DNA of 64,000 nt from Acanthococcus lagerstroemiae (Eukaryota > Arthropoda > Insecta > Hemiptera > Eriococcidae), in NCBI GenBank assembly GCA_031841125.1, contig JAJSSI010000010.1, positions 1,185,001-1,249,000 on the forward strand. Direction: 5' to 3'. Below the pieces are notes generated by a model. The model saw nothing but the letters and a program-made list of their open reading frames with translations. It did no database searches and was not told the DNA's origin. Position 1 is the stretch's first letter. The number at the start of each line of letters is the position of its first letter. The translations under genes were made by a program, and so were the position numbers. This document shows positions 22,201 to 31,600 of this stretch, piece by piece.

Positions 22201-25200
22201 AATATCATACATAATCCTACCGGGAGTCTGCTGGATGATAATACCGCGAGTACTGGTATTTTCAGCTTCGCTGCGGTAAACTGCGTTTTTGTGTTCCTGC
22301 GAGAGGATGTGACGATACCAAAATGTCCTCTTATGACTGGTACCACAAATCAGACAGGAGATTCTTTCGTCATTGATGTCTCTACCCTCGGACGCGATAT
22401 GGCTATTAGCCTGAAAAATAATTAAATTTAGAATACGATTCAAAATTTCCATAGGTATTATGCAATCAATTAATTAATTCGATGAATTACAAGAAAACTA
22501 TATAAATGCGAAAATTCTTACCGCGTTTGGAGGGAGACTCGCATTTGACTCGGATTCGCGAGCTGTGGCAACGGCGGTAGTAGCTCGATTGGGAACCGCG
22601 ATACTCGAACGCATAGAATTAGTCTGAAAATATTCACGAATAAATATAATAATAAGCCGATAAATAATCAAAAATACAGCTGATGATGGGAAAATACTCA
22701 CTGAGATTGATAGGCGAGTTGGATTGAAAACCCCGCTAGGACCAGCCATGGGGACGGTGGAACCTCGATCGGAGCTAGAGGGAGAGGCGGCAGCGTTTGA
22801 TCCGGCGAGATTATTATTATTAGATGTCATTTCTATTGAGCAGAAAATAAATTTTGCGTTAATATTCCGCATATATGAACACATATGATGAATAATCAAA
22901 GGAAAATTATGTAAATTCACTTGCGAATAAACTGAGGCGATAATAAAAGATTGAAATACTTACTAGAATCAGATGTCTGCGTAAACTCGGAAGAAAGACA
23001 GCGGAAAAATCACGCGCAGCGAGAGAAGCAAAAATTTTTAAATAAAATCGAAAAAGTATAAAAAATTGTCTTTTCAACAAAGATAAAACGCAAAATGTCT
23101 TATTAAGTTAAAATTAAAATTAAAATTGAAAAATGCGAGAATTATTATACTCGAGCGAGAAAATTCGACCGCGAAAAGCAGCTAAAATCCTTTGATAGAT
23201 TCGAGAACGAAATGTAGGAGCAACAGCAAAAATCTCAAGTCGTATCGTAGGCGATGCAAAACGTGGAATGAAATTGCAGTTGCAGTTTCAATATTATATT
23301 CACTCTGCTTTGGTCTTGCAATGGTCGAAAAATTGGAGGGGATGAAATATACTCATCATTTTGCCAACGATGATTTTCTCCAGGAGACGATATTCCAACA
23401 TGCTAACTAGCTATTGACAGTGGGGTTTGCGAATAACGGGACTTGAGGAATGTTGACGCTATATTGGTATATGTATTTCATATATGAGAGAGAACCTAGA
23501 AGCAACCCTCATTAGCAAAAATGCTCTGGCTAGGAGTGAACTGGTTTATTGTGGGAGTAATTACCATTGCTCGCGCGTCGAACGAGATCGGAATGCGATT
23601 TCTTGGAATTTTTGAAGCGGAATGTCGCAGCAAAAGTAACGGTATATTTCACGTGTGAGATACTGTCGATAATATAAAACAACCCTCGATACCAAAAAAT
23701 ACTCTGACTAGGAGTGAACTGGTTTATTGCGGGAGTAATTACCATTGCTCGCGCGTCGAACGAGATCGGAATGCGATTTCTTGGAATTTTTGAAGCGAAA
23801 TGTCGCTGCAAAAGTAACGGTATATTTCGCGAGTGAGAGCATAGAAGCAAACCCTACAAGCAATTGGAACTGAATCCATATTTTTTTCAGAAGAGTGGCG
23901 AGTAGGTATTTTTTGTATTTCGAGTAAAAATCCCCTGATAATGGGAATGAAAGCCTAAATCAAACGGTACTTTTATCGGATATCCTATTAGCAAAAGAAT
24001 TTATCTAGAAGTGAAATTCGATCGTATATCCACCGCTGTAGGCTGAGCTCAAAGCCCGGAATTTAAATCCCGGCTGTCTCCGCTACTAAGCGTTCCAGTC
24101 ATACAAATTGGAGAGCATAACGGGGATAAATGGGAAATATTGATAATATTAATAAAGTATCAAATGCTCGATCGGATCAAAATATCGATGATGTAATCAT
24201 AATTTAAATTTCAACTGTCTCCGCTACTACGCTTTCCAGTCATACAAATCGGAGAGCATAACGGGATAAACGGAAAATATTGATGATAATAATAAAATAT
24301 TTAACATCTATTCGTTTGAGAATTAAACTTAGAACAACCTCCGATCGATAGTTTAATACATCCCCTCCCCCACTTTAAATTTTTATCCCCGATAGTTTGA
24401 AATTCGCAGCAAATAATTACATCGTGCAACTTCTCGCATACATACTCAAAATCTCGCGCGAAATGTGTATAAACATTCCCCTTCAAACATCTAGTTCTGC
24501 AATGTGACATACACGAATTGTCGCAGGACCCGCATTATATATCTACTACCGGAGGTACACCTCTTCAATTGCGAAACGTTTTCATTCACTCGCAGAATTT
24601 GAATAAGTCTAAATTATCGGTAAGTAGTTTCATTGCCATAAGTCCAAGTGTGCAACTAAAGTACCCTCATACAACTCTCTGAAGTTAGTCGAACAAACCA
24701 CATTTACTTTCTGTTACTCAAGACGATCCGAAAACCTTACATGTACCTTCACCCTTTTCAACATTTTTTTTATTGGCGAGGCGTACCTACCTCTTCAGCA
24801 TGTAATGCGTATATGGATCAAGATGCAGCATACTCACAAGAATATGGAATGGTCAGGCCAAATTAAATCAAGTTTAAGTAGAAAACTATTCATAATGAAA
24901 ATTAAACAAATTTTCGCATTATACTAACTGTGTTGGAGAAGTCTTTGTTTGTGTCGGACAAGGCTTTGTTTATAAGAAAACCATAAACAATTGATGATCT
25001 CATTGTTTGAAGCGATTCCTCCGCGACTGAACATAACCAACAATAAATTATGGTTAACATTGTAAAGTAGAACGTAATTAAGGCCGGAATCGAAAAATAA
25101 TAAAATTACTTACTCGACCTTCTCCTTGACTTGCGCAAGAATGTTTTTCGTTGTTGTCTCGTGTACCCTGCGACAAAATAATATTATAGGGTTTGTTATT

Positions 25201-28200
25201 TCCATCAACCACAAACAAATTTCTCAACAGGCGCATAGTAGGATATGCTATAGAATTTTTAAGGTCGCTAGTTTCACTATGTACGAGATTTCAAGCTAAA
25301 TTTTGCTTTGTCTCTGAAGGAAAGTTTATATTTTTCACAATGTTGACTTACTTTGTTGGCTGCATATCATTAAGATTGCAAATAGTATAATTATCCGCTT
25401 CAGATGAACAAGGCCAAGACGGCACTTCATTTTGTTGTGTTAACTTTGGTGGCTGAAAATTAAGATTACAGATGGTATAATTAACCGCTTCAGGAAGCAC
25501 AGGATTATGGTCAGATGAATAAGGCCAGGACGGCACTTCATATTGTGTTGTTACTTCATATTGTGGCGGCACTTCATACTCAAATGGATTCGCGGCGCAT
25601 TTTTCGAAATCGGAATTTAAATTTTTTCTGAAAGAAAAAAAGAGAAAGACGGAATAAATAAATAAACCAGAGAAATCTGTAATGTGTACCCATACCTATG
25701 TAATCTTGTAAACTTTACTCACGTTACAGCTGCTGTAGGACTACCAGCATTGTTTGTCAAGGCAGAATGTTGAAAAAAATGGTCGGGCGTTGTCGTAGCT
25801 GTAGATGAACAAGGGATAGTATTTAAACGAGTAGTATTCTTAGGAGACTGGATTGCCGTCGTCAAATTAACTTTTGAACACTTACCATTCTGAGAAAGGC
25901 CGGTCTTCGTATTTTTATTTCCGGCTCGTAGTGTTTCTGGCACACTCACCGCGAGGCTTGTCGATAAGTCTTTGCTGTACATAATATCATATTAACCTCG
26001 TAAAACTTGAATTTCGTAATCAAATAGCTAAATGTGTACGTCCTTGTATATAGAAAAGGTCCTTGTTGTCGAAATGATGTTGAGGCCAATACCTCATGGT
26101 GGATTTACATTCGAGTCGGCGACATGTCGCGAACAAACTTATAAATAATGTCGGCGACACCTACGGATTTACATTCCTTTCCAACTGCGTTAAAGGCCTA
26201 TCACAGACATGTCGCGGACAACTTTTCTCCGAACCGACAAATGTCGGTTTGAGGAGGATGTCGCCCGACTTGAATGTAAATCTACCCATCATAGTACAGA
26301 CTTTTCTGATCAGAGTGAAACCTTTTCTAACCCAAAAGCTCCGTACTCACTTTAGCGCTACGCATATCAGATTTGAAAATGGAAATTATTGGATTTTTAT
26401 TGGACCTTTACGTATGCCTAACCACAAATAAAAAAGGCATGCCTATGCAGATTTTTTTGTTATTTATTCATTTATCATTTATTGTTTTAATCACTGAAAG
26501 AATTTTCTCTTTCCAAGAATGAACCCTTTCTCAAATAATGCATCCAGTCAAGTTTTAAACAACTTTAAATATATTATTAGACATATTTCCTTATTTTTCT
26601 ATTTTTTCCATTAGACCCAAGACGAATTGTTCGATAATTTTCACACCTATCTGCTCGTGCTTTTTTTTGGTATAGTTACAATAGCACTCTTTGTAAAGTC
26701 TTCTGGCATTTCTCCTTTATCATGAATATACTATACTAATTTGTACAATTTATCAAGTACTTATTCTCTCAAGTTCTGTAATAATTTAGCTGGTGTCTCA
26801 TCCACTCCTGGTGCTTTCCCTTTCCTTAAATTTATCAGTGTTGTATCAAATTCGCCTCTTAAAATTGAGTCTTTTCTCTCATCTTCTTCCACATCTTCCT
26901 CCCTCTCCATTCTTATCTCTTCATCTCCATTATTACTACAAAATCCTTTTACTTATTCTAGCCACCTTTTCACTTTTCCTTCAGCTGTATACATAGGCTC
27001 ACCCTCCTTATTTATTACTTGCTTTCTTCCTTCTTTCTCCGAACTCCATCTTTATTTTTCTGTATGCCAGGTGTATTTGTCCTTGATTCATAAATTTTTC
27101 TATCTTATATCAGTTTTTTCTTTCATCCATTCCTGCTTTGCCTTTTTACACTCTCTCTTTATTTCATTCCTTAATTTTTGATAAGCTCTAATCGACCTTC
27201 TCTATCTTTTGCATACTTATATTTTCTTCATTCATCCATCTTTCTGAGGATTTTCTCCTTCATCCATCTTTCTGAGGATTTTCTCCTTCATCCATGGTTT
27301 ATTTTCTTCCATTTTTAGTTTTACCTAAATTTTTTTCTGCTGATTTTAATATTCCCTCCTTTATTTTATCCCATTCTTCCTCCACACTTTGAATTTCTTT
27401 TTTTTCTTCAGCCTTTAATTATAATACAATATAGATAAGGAGTAGTACACATCAAAGTACACTTTCATTTCTACCAGATTTATCATAATAATTTTTTCGA
27501 TTGTTTTGACCCAACTTTCAGAAATCAACAGTATCTCAAAAACTGAGGATCAACAACAAGGACCCTTTCGACATGGACGTATACAAAAATTAGTGTTGTA
27601 ATATTGTTTTACCTATTCTGCTGGCGGCGGTCACTATCGACATGTTCATGAGTTATTACCCTTTTTTTCTTCTTCACAATGGGGCTGTAATCTTTATTAG
27701 GGCTACTACTCTCGACATCTGTATTTATATAATAATCCAATCTATGTTTTTTTACTTGACTTAGTCGTACTGAAATAAAAACAATAACCTCAATTAATAG
27801 ACGGAGAATATGAACTAAAAATATGTGTAAGTATTTATAACCTAAATAATTATTCGAATGTTATAATTCGTCACACTCAAATTGATACCCAAAATTTGGT
27901 CACAGGAAAATTGGCAGCAAGCGAAAATTAGGGGAAAAAGAGACCATACAAATAAGTAAAATATGCTCACTATCCGAGAATAAAATCCGACCACTATATG
28001 GTATTTTCCACCAAGACGGCTCGGGATTTACGTGACTCGCTTTCAGATTTTCGGCTATGTATTCGGATACATTTGAGGGCCAGAAAAAAAGATTCTCTTT
28101 AGGTAGGAGCCAACGATCTGAAATGATCGTATAATGAATTTTTTGGTCGTTTTCATCACACGGTAGCTCTTTTACCAAGACGAAACTATACTTCGGGCGT

Positions 28201-30892
28201 GATGATAACATTCTGAAACAATACAAATGAGTACAGAGTACTAGTAATCGGTCCATATTTAGGTTCAATAAGTTAAACAGTTAGACAGCTATTTCAAACT
28301 TACAATGAAGTAGCTTCGTAAACACGTACTCATTTCCCGTACTGTTTAAAAGCATACCGTAATATTTCCCAGTAATTCTTGAAACTGGGAGAGCAACAAA
28401 ATCATCTGTACCGTCGGGTATACTAGCCCTCAGAGTATCAAAATGAACAGAATCACACGGAAGTGAGTACAATGACTGTGTTTTTTTTATCTGCGTACCA
28501 AATACGTACGGTTGATTATCTACAATTTGAAAGTGATGAACGATAAACACAAACTGGTTATCGATTTGGCAATATCTATTCGCGAATCCATCATCGAAAC
28601 AATATTCGGGAGTCCTGAATCTCTTGAAAGTACCAGCACTAGTCTTACAATCGAATCCAAGTTTTCGCTTTTTCTTCTCCCGACATGCTTGAAAATGATT
28701 CATTTCATAGACTCTTCGCGCTACTTGCGTTGCAGGCAAGTGCGCTGACCTGACAAGGGCGCTGAGAAATCCGAGGCGCGACTCATAAGCATACGCACTC
28801 ATGGATATGGCCGTGCCAAACCTTTCCACGTCGTCTGCCAAGTGTAGCAATGAGTGCACCACGTAGGAAACCAGTTCTGGCTTGTAGATATTTTTGAAAT
28901 CTGAGACAAAAGCGCGCAACAGTTTTCGAGCGAATTGAATATTTTCTGGGTATTTAATGGCTTCAGAATTATTTAATACTCGGTACGCGATATGTAAAAA
29001 GAGGAAGTGCCTATACTGCCTCGCAGGCAATATTTCCTGAAATATTGTTGGCCCCAAATATAGTACAATGGCGCGATATTCTTTCGCCTTGAAAAACGCC
29101 AAGTCAGCCAGTGGCCGCGGTTTTCTCTGAAATTCATCCGGACAAAACTTACGAATGCTAAGCAACCTGTCGGATAATTGGTCTTTCACGTGTGGCAGGA
29201 GGCTAAATTCGGTACGCTGCGTCCACAGTTTCATTAATTTTCGCATGACACCCAGTTCAACCACGTGCATGGGATCGACCTGACAATGTGAAACTGGATC
29301 AAAACTTTCAATTCTTAGAAGCTCAGAACACTTTGTTTCACCGTCTCTTAAATAAGTATAAAACTGTTCTCTAGTTCGTGCTGGGGCATCTACATCTAGA
29401 AAGCACATGCGATGATTTATGTAAACACCAATCACTTCACATTTGTGACAACCTTCATATGCATTGAAATTCGGCGTATTCAAAACTAGACAGCGAGCTG
29501 GGGCATCGAAACATGCATTTCTCAGCGAAATACGGTACGTTTTATTTCTCAAAGTAAAACCAGCCTCTAACTCCTTCATCTCGTCGACGAATTTCTTCAA
29601 AAACTTATTACTATACCTTGGTTTTGACCGCCCATAATATAGGCCAATTTCAAAAGGTCTACACTGGTTGAAACGGCCTAGTATAGGCCAAAATGATTTT
29701 TGAGCGCTGGTGAAGACTGGAATGCCATCCACGTTTATATGTAAAGCTAGATTATCATCTTTAGGATCAAATTCAGCGGCCTCATTCTCGAGCGCCCATT
29801 TGATTCCAAAATAAATGAAGACATCGCGACTCCCTGTATCAGTCATTTTGAGTGAGGTTGACTGTAAGTTAGGATTAAGATCATCTGCAAATATACTGTC
29901 TAAATCGCTGCCCTCGCTTGCCGCCTCACTGTCGCTATCATCAATTTTATTATTAACGTCGAACTGCGGATAAGACCCAACAGCAGTTTTAAAATCAGCA
30001 GGTAGCATGAGGATTTCCATAGGATTGGTGAATTTGCGAAGAGTATTTAAGATTGCGTTAATCGCAGTGATTGTAACATGATGCTCGATTAATGTCCTGT
30101 ACAGATCTTGATTTCCGATAGTAGTCTCTTTATTATCAGTATTCAATATCAAATCTATACAGAAGAAAAGAAAAAGATCGAGGATATATAACTTGCTACT
30201 GAGATGATACGTTTCAAAATAATAATTTGTATCTCTATAATAATTATATACTTTCGAACCTCGTAATACAGTGTTTTTAGCTCTTTTCACGTAAATTTCG
30301 TTAGCAAACTCTGTTCACCTCAAAGTTCAAGTAATATCTCTGTTCTCTCTCTTTTTCACACTCTCGAGTTCTCAGTCCACTTTTATCTTCGTTCAATGAG
30401 CCCTTTATAAACCCTTACACCCCTTCATCGTCTCTTCATCTTCTTTCCCTCTTCTCTTCCTCCATACTGCTTTTTTCCTCGCTTTGCTTCTCCCCCACAG
30501 CTCAGCTTATTCACACTTCCACTCTCCTTCCGCACTTCTTCTTTCCCTGACACCCTTCATTTTTTCCCTTTTAATTTTAAATTATTGGTGAATCCTTGAA
30601 GAAGAAAATACTAACTATTATCGGAAACACCATCACGCAGAAGTTCGTCGTCATCATCCTCCATGACAGTCTCTTCGTCATCGTCATCCCCGGTAATTTG
30701 TAAACCGAGAAGCGATATTTCATTTCTTTGCTCGGGTATGTCATCCATATCAACTTCATCATCCAAAAACATATGGGAAGAAGCATCAACATGCATGAAT
30801 ACCTCATGTGAGAGGTTCTCAGATATATCAATTTGATGACAACGCTCAAAATTTTCATTTGAAAAATTGTCTGCAAGATCATCATCTGAAAC
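7198..30892 (-). CDS. EnSpm/CACTA-like DDE transposase with C-terminal DUF4806-like domain, ten inferred exons
   Basis: Exons inferred from splice sites and motifs: 30892-30616, 30154-28304, 28212-27971, 27769-27613, 25974-25723, 25627-25352, 24608-24561, 8077-7904, 7813-7615, 7343-7198. Exon 1 is acidic (runs of DDDD). Exon 2 holds the DDE-type core: LHINVDGIPVFTSAQ, QVDPMHVVELGVMRKLM, then LLHLADDVERFG and YESRLGFLSALVRS, giving the expected D...D...E order of animal EnSpm-like transposases. Exon 3 has a WLLPKENLFFWPS block. Exon 6 repeats a VPSWP...YTICNLN module twice. Exons 8-10 carry FKFPLNKEGFENFSAYL and a helical tail ending in KVVKDWFRSRNQTRKRWR, like DUF4806. The 16.2-kb palindrome lies in the intron between exons 7 and 8, with its edge 13 bases beyond the exon 7 end. 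LINE and MITE copies lie in the intron between exons 4 and 5. I did not check every exon junction for frame, so intactness is probable rather than shown. The start codon is not identified. Confidence 0.75.
8575..8805. repeat. duplicated block in left terminal region of the palindrome
   Basis: Two direct copies of a block containing ATCAATATTT, GTTATGCTCTCC, TTTGTATGACTGGAA and AGTAGCGGAGACAG, about 135 bp apart. A mirror copy lies at about 24060-24290. It is in the non-coding 1.7 kb between the terminus and the polymerase. Function unknown; a replication or packaging signal is possible. Confidence 0.8.
9015..9345. repeat. tandem duplication of about 180 bp in left arm
   Basis: Two near-identical units share GAAATATACCGTTACTTTTG, TCGTTCGACGCGCGAGCAAT and AATAAACCAGTTCACTCCTA. 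The protein-like frame 9015-9335 arises from the repeat and is not treated as a gene. Mirror copy at about 23520-23850. Confidence 0.85.
10035..14475 (+). pseudogene. left-arm protein-primed DNA polymerase B, broken by two single-base deletions
   Basis: Mirror copy of the right-arm polymerase. Exon 1 10035-10163, exon 2 10242-10343, exon 3 from 10455, with GTGAGT/CAG and GTAAGA/CAG introns. Frames break near 10,643 and near 13,122, where the right arm has CCC and this arm has CC. The reading is thus split into the parts before 10,643, 10652-13129 and 13126-14475. All motifs of the intact copy are still present. One amino acid difference (Y for H near 12,658) is visible. Because both losses are in C runs, sequencing or assembly error is possible; otherwise this is a very young pseudogene. 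Confidence 0.9.
14637..15389 (+). CDS. unknown 250-aa protein, left-arm copy
   Basis: Open frame on the plus strand 161 bp after the polymerase stop, in the same orientation. The translation is identical to the right-arm copy at 17474-18226. I do not recognise it. It has an acidic patch (SDEEEK near residue 78), a tyrosine- and phenylalanine-rich central segment near residues 138-160 that is hydrophobic but interrupted by charged residues, and an acidic C-terminus. No cysteine cluster or enzyme motif is obvious. A second ATG occurs at residue 4. Position between polymerase and the reversed third gene suggests a structural or replication accessory protein, but this is a guess. Confidence 0.75.
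   Translation: MLKMADSELILSKMYSLERVSLSSEIGMNPSSKEYNIQVKLCNPVNSILMNVNDFVRVSSYILSLKSNDQKSKESDEEEKAISVNVASDIGDNFIHLEIEEYNLVYSPNDGDKLQFYSKINFMLCPPVFQVELNNYVQFIARFNIAITYYIMFLEKYRSYASLVHERIITFYTKWLHNEENSLKFDFDFLADNILTLESASLPRIKHPHLVCDYTRLDYNVCYLIDSEIRLKSVFPIYMQILLSDIVDDD
15540..16289 (-). pseudogene. left-arm copy of the reversed third gene, N-terminally truncated
   Basis: The 249-residue frame is identical to the C-terminal part of the central frame at 16391-17323. It starts at an internal Met because the palindrome junction at 16,298 removes everything upstream. It runs convergently toward the 250-aa gene, with about 150 bp between their stops. The right-arm copy keeps at least 61 more codons upstream. 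This truncation is the main evidence that the palindrome formed by fold-back within the gene. Confidence 0.85.
16292..17323 (+). CDS. central gene of the palindrome: conserved-looking protein, capsid-like candidate, 5' end lost
   Basis: The reading frame is open from just after a TAA at 16289-16291 to the stop at 17321-17323, but has no ATG until well inside; a GTG occurs at 16391. The N-terminal block (GIAYLFDCISYSLNNVEVD) is in the unique spacer and the rest in the right arm. Other landmarks are VCIPLRNLLGF, ISMKQELILQRSNND, TTTQLEKPRYVLLAFLIDRK, and a C-terminal VDIRVEIETAV...CLILHDKI. Alternating hydrophobic strands, many aromatic residues and no catalytic motif would suit a jelly-roll structural protein, and it is encoded opposite to the polymerase. 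I infer, with limited confidence, a major-capsid-like or other structural protein. The frame begins at the fold-back junction, so the true N-terminus is missing. Confidence 0.6.
   Translation: MRGKLVRAAESDARFIRNGIAYLFDCISYSLNNVEVDKTRNLGPATLLKGLASMTVDEYLYSSNSGFANLNADEILTDDGEFSVCIPLRNLLGFMEDYNCVIISMKQELILQRSNNDTNALFSSVDNDMPSVQIQDINWLVPYITASDVSRIALLSLVEKDTSILMPFRSWELIENPSLSMTTRNNWTVMTTTQLEKPRYVLLAFLIDRKNQLKKQMDKFDNLRLRDVKLFLNNEYYPNMNLNLDVSKKDISFLYRMYSDFQYSYYQRQNYCPVLTRKKFLEDNFIVVLDCNFQNDSIKTGTVDIRVEIETAVPVPANTLCHCLILHDKIVQYSPLSSIVKRL
16299..16564. other. asymmetric centre (loop) of the 16-kb palindrome
   Basis: The only non-mirrored DNA inside the element. Mirror pairing is exact up to 16298/16565, where both sides continue with GCAAA-like sequence, suggesting junction microhomology. 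The spacer is coding for the N-terminal part of the central protein on the plus strand. It fixes the side from which the strand folded back. Confidence 0.85.
17474..18226 (-). CDS. unknown 250-aa protein, right-arm copy
   Basis: Mirror image of 14637-15389 with the same translation. It lies 161 bp downstream of the intact polymerase on the same strand and converges on the central gene. No family recognised. Notable parts are the MADSELILSKMYS start region, an acidic EEEK patch, a YYIMFLEKY segment and a DIVDDD end. Equal preservation in both arms does not show selection, because the arms are nearly identical overall. Confidence 0.75.
   Translation of the reverse strand: MLKMADSELILSKMYSLERVSLSSEIGMNPSSKEYNIQVKLCNPVNSILMNVNDFVRVSSYILSLKSNDQKSKESDEEEKAISVNVASDIGDNFIHLEIEEYNLVYSPNDGDKLQFYSKINFMLCPPVFQVELNNYVQFIARFNIAITYYIMFLEKYRSYASLVHERIITFYTKWLHNEENSLKFDFDFLADNILTLESASLPRIKHPHLVCDYTRLDYNVCYLIDSEIRLKSVFPIYMQILLSDIVDDD
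18388..22830 (-). CDS. protein-primed DNA polymerase type B, spliced, intact right-arm copy (about 1,417 aa)
   Basis: Three coding exons: 22830-22702, 22623-22522, 22410-18388; a further 5' UTR intron is likely. The ATG is chosen because exon 1 is then 43 codons with a clean GTGAGT donor. Approximate landmarks: zinc-finger-like CLICGTSH...H near residues 95-117; CHRC...H...C near 455; ExoI YADFECAL near 507; an endonuclease VII/HNH-like zinc module CHICG...DHCHLTGKVRGYACNSCN at 609-645; ExoII FHNGSNYDF near 656; a basic-acidic insertion (RRRVKRAR then DEDDEDLEE) at about 690-750; ExoIII-like YLETDVLLLADVF near 882; motif A FYIDANNLYG near 982; motif B LLNNCIFGKF near 1134; motif C YTDTDS near 1233; then GLKAKMYAFKS. 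This is the DNA_pol_B_2 family seen in Polintons, adenoviruses and linear plasmids. It would copy a linear genome from a terminal protein. No separate terminal-protein gene is seen. Confidence 0.92.
23520..23850. repeat. tandem duplication of about 180 bp in right arm
   Basis: Mirror of 9015-9345 with the same two units. The frame at 23530-23850 is repeat-derived. Confidence 0.85.
24060..24290. repeat. duplicated block in right terminal region of the palindrome
   Basis: Mirror of 8575-8805, two direct copies containing CTGTCTCCGCTACTA and GGAGAGCATAACGGG. It lies within 500 bp of the right terminus. Confidence 0.8.
24609..25351. other. intron of the EnSpm transposase gene
   Basis: 743 bp between inferred exons 6 and 7 on the minus strand, bounded by GTAAGTC and TAATTTAG. 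No other feature is seen. Confidence 0.5.
26098..26286. mobile_element. MITE with long inverted termini and CAT duplication
   Basis: Left arm GGTGGATTTACATTCGAGTC and right arm complementary to it (GACTTGAATGTAAATCTACC), flanked by CAT on both sides. Internal TGTCGCGACAT-like words repeat. It lies in an intron of the EnSpm transposase. Superfamily not assigned; a 3-bp duplication would suit PIF/Harbinger or EnSpm derivatives. Confidence 0.75.
26600..27430 (-). pseudogene. LINE reverse transcriptase fragment
   Basis: On the minus strand, broken frames show a lysine-rich linker and then the reverse transcriptase N-terminal block INLRKGKAPGVDETPAKLL near 26.8 kb and a GEMPEDFTKSAIVTIPKK-like block near 26.65 kb, typical of jockey/L1-type LINEs. 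Plus-strand serine/leucine-rich frames in the same place are shadows. It is inserted in the intron between EnSpm exons 4 and 5. Confidence 0.75.
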
Positions 30893-31079
30893 CTACAAAG
30901 ATTACAGTCATAACATGAGCTAACACAAGGCTTTACGGCCGGTACTTTTTCATTTTCCAATTAGGTGCTAACTCAAGACCATTGACGGGGGTAATTTTAC
31001 GTGTGTAACATTATGCTTGCTCCGCTCCGGATTTTACGAATCCTACGCTTATCGCGTAAATGCTTTTCGCGCATCAATT

Positions 31080-31245
31080 TAGCTTTCGATTTCGGAACCA
31101 TTTTCGTCTAATTATTTAGACATCTCCAGTTTCACGATTGATAAGGCATTCACGACAAAATGGTAATATTTAACTTTCGATTTCAGAACCATTCTCGTCT
31201 TATTGTTTAGAAGTCTCCAGTGTCACGATTGATAAGGCATTCACG
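31080..31245. repeat. imperfect tandem duplication of about 95 bp
   Basis: Two copies of a block with CTTTCGATTTC, AACCATT, TCTCCAGT, TCACGATTGATAAGGCATTCACG. The second copy ends in the CATTCACG that was duplicated by the MITE at 31246. Confidence 0.8.
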
Positions 31246-31420
31246 TAGTGGCGTAACTTGGGGGGGGGCACGGTGGACACGTGCCCCCAATATTTTTACA
31301 TTAAGTTATGATAAAGGAATATCCTTTTTTATCTACCTCGGTAATAATTCTGTAGAGAAGCAACGAAATTTTCTCTAGTGGAGTAAGCCCCTCAATCATG
31401 TTGAGCACGCTACGCCTCTG
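31246..31420. mobile_element. hAT-type MITE
   Basis: Begins TAGTGGCGTAAC and ends GCTACGCCTCTG, flanked by the perfect 8-bp duplication CATTCACG (31238-31245 and 31421-31428). G-run near the left end and C-rich run inside. Non-coding, 175 bp. Confidence 0.9.
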
Positions 31421-31439
31421 CATTCACGCCAAAATGCTG

Positions 31440-31600
31440 GAAAAGGGTGAAACCCAAACGTTTGGTACAAACAGGAGCGTGTCTGGGGGAGCGTTACGAT
31501 TTTTGCTCAAGTATACCCAGTAGTAAAAGCATATGAACAGGAACAGGAGCGTGTCGGGGGGAGCATACGGGTTTCATATAAAGTGCTAAAACGTAATTTT
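31440..31600. repeat. dispersed repeat family, copies of a GCTCAAGTATACCCAGTAG block
   Basis: Contains AGGAGCGTGTC twice and TTTGCTCAAGTATACCCAGT, followed by AAAGCATAT. Related copies occur at about 44215-44275 and 44420-44490. Family unknown. Confidence 0.7.

Larger units (their letters stand above)
8318..24547. mobile_element. palindromic Maverick/Polinton-like element (16,230 bp, two 7.98-kb arms)
   Basis: The left end begins AGTAGATATATAATGCGGG and the right end is its exact reverse complement. Six bases, ACCGGA, flank both sides (8312-8317 and 24548-24553). AG...CT ends, a 6-bp duplication and a protein-primed type B polymerase are Polinton hallmarks. The arms are 8318-16298 (7,981 bp) and 16565-24547 (7,983 bp), separated by 266 unique bases. 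All arm features mirror about a constant coordinate sum of 32,863-32,865. The 2-bp length difference is explained by two one-base deletions in the left polymerase. One substitution is also visible, near 12,658. Each arm holds polymerase, a 250-aa frame and part of a reversed third gene. Integrase, FtsK/HerA-type ATPase and protease are absent. The host site is an intron of the EnSpm transposase. I infer a fold-back dimer that integrated as such. Confidence 0.9.

Noticed and set aside
8318..24547. Pure assembly or library fold-back artefact as explanation of the palindrome
   Set aside because: Identical 6-bp duplications in different flanking DNA, family-typical termini and an asymmetric centre argue against it, though only spanning reads can exclude it.
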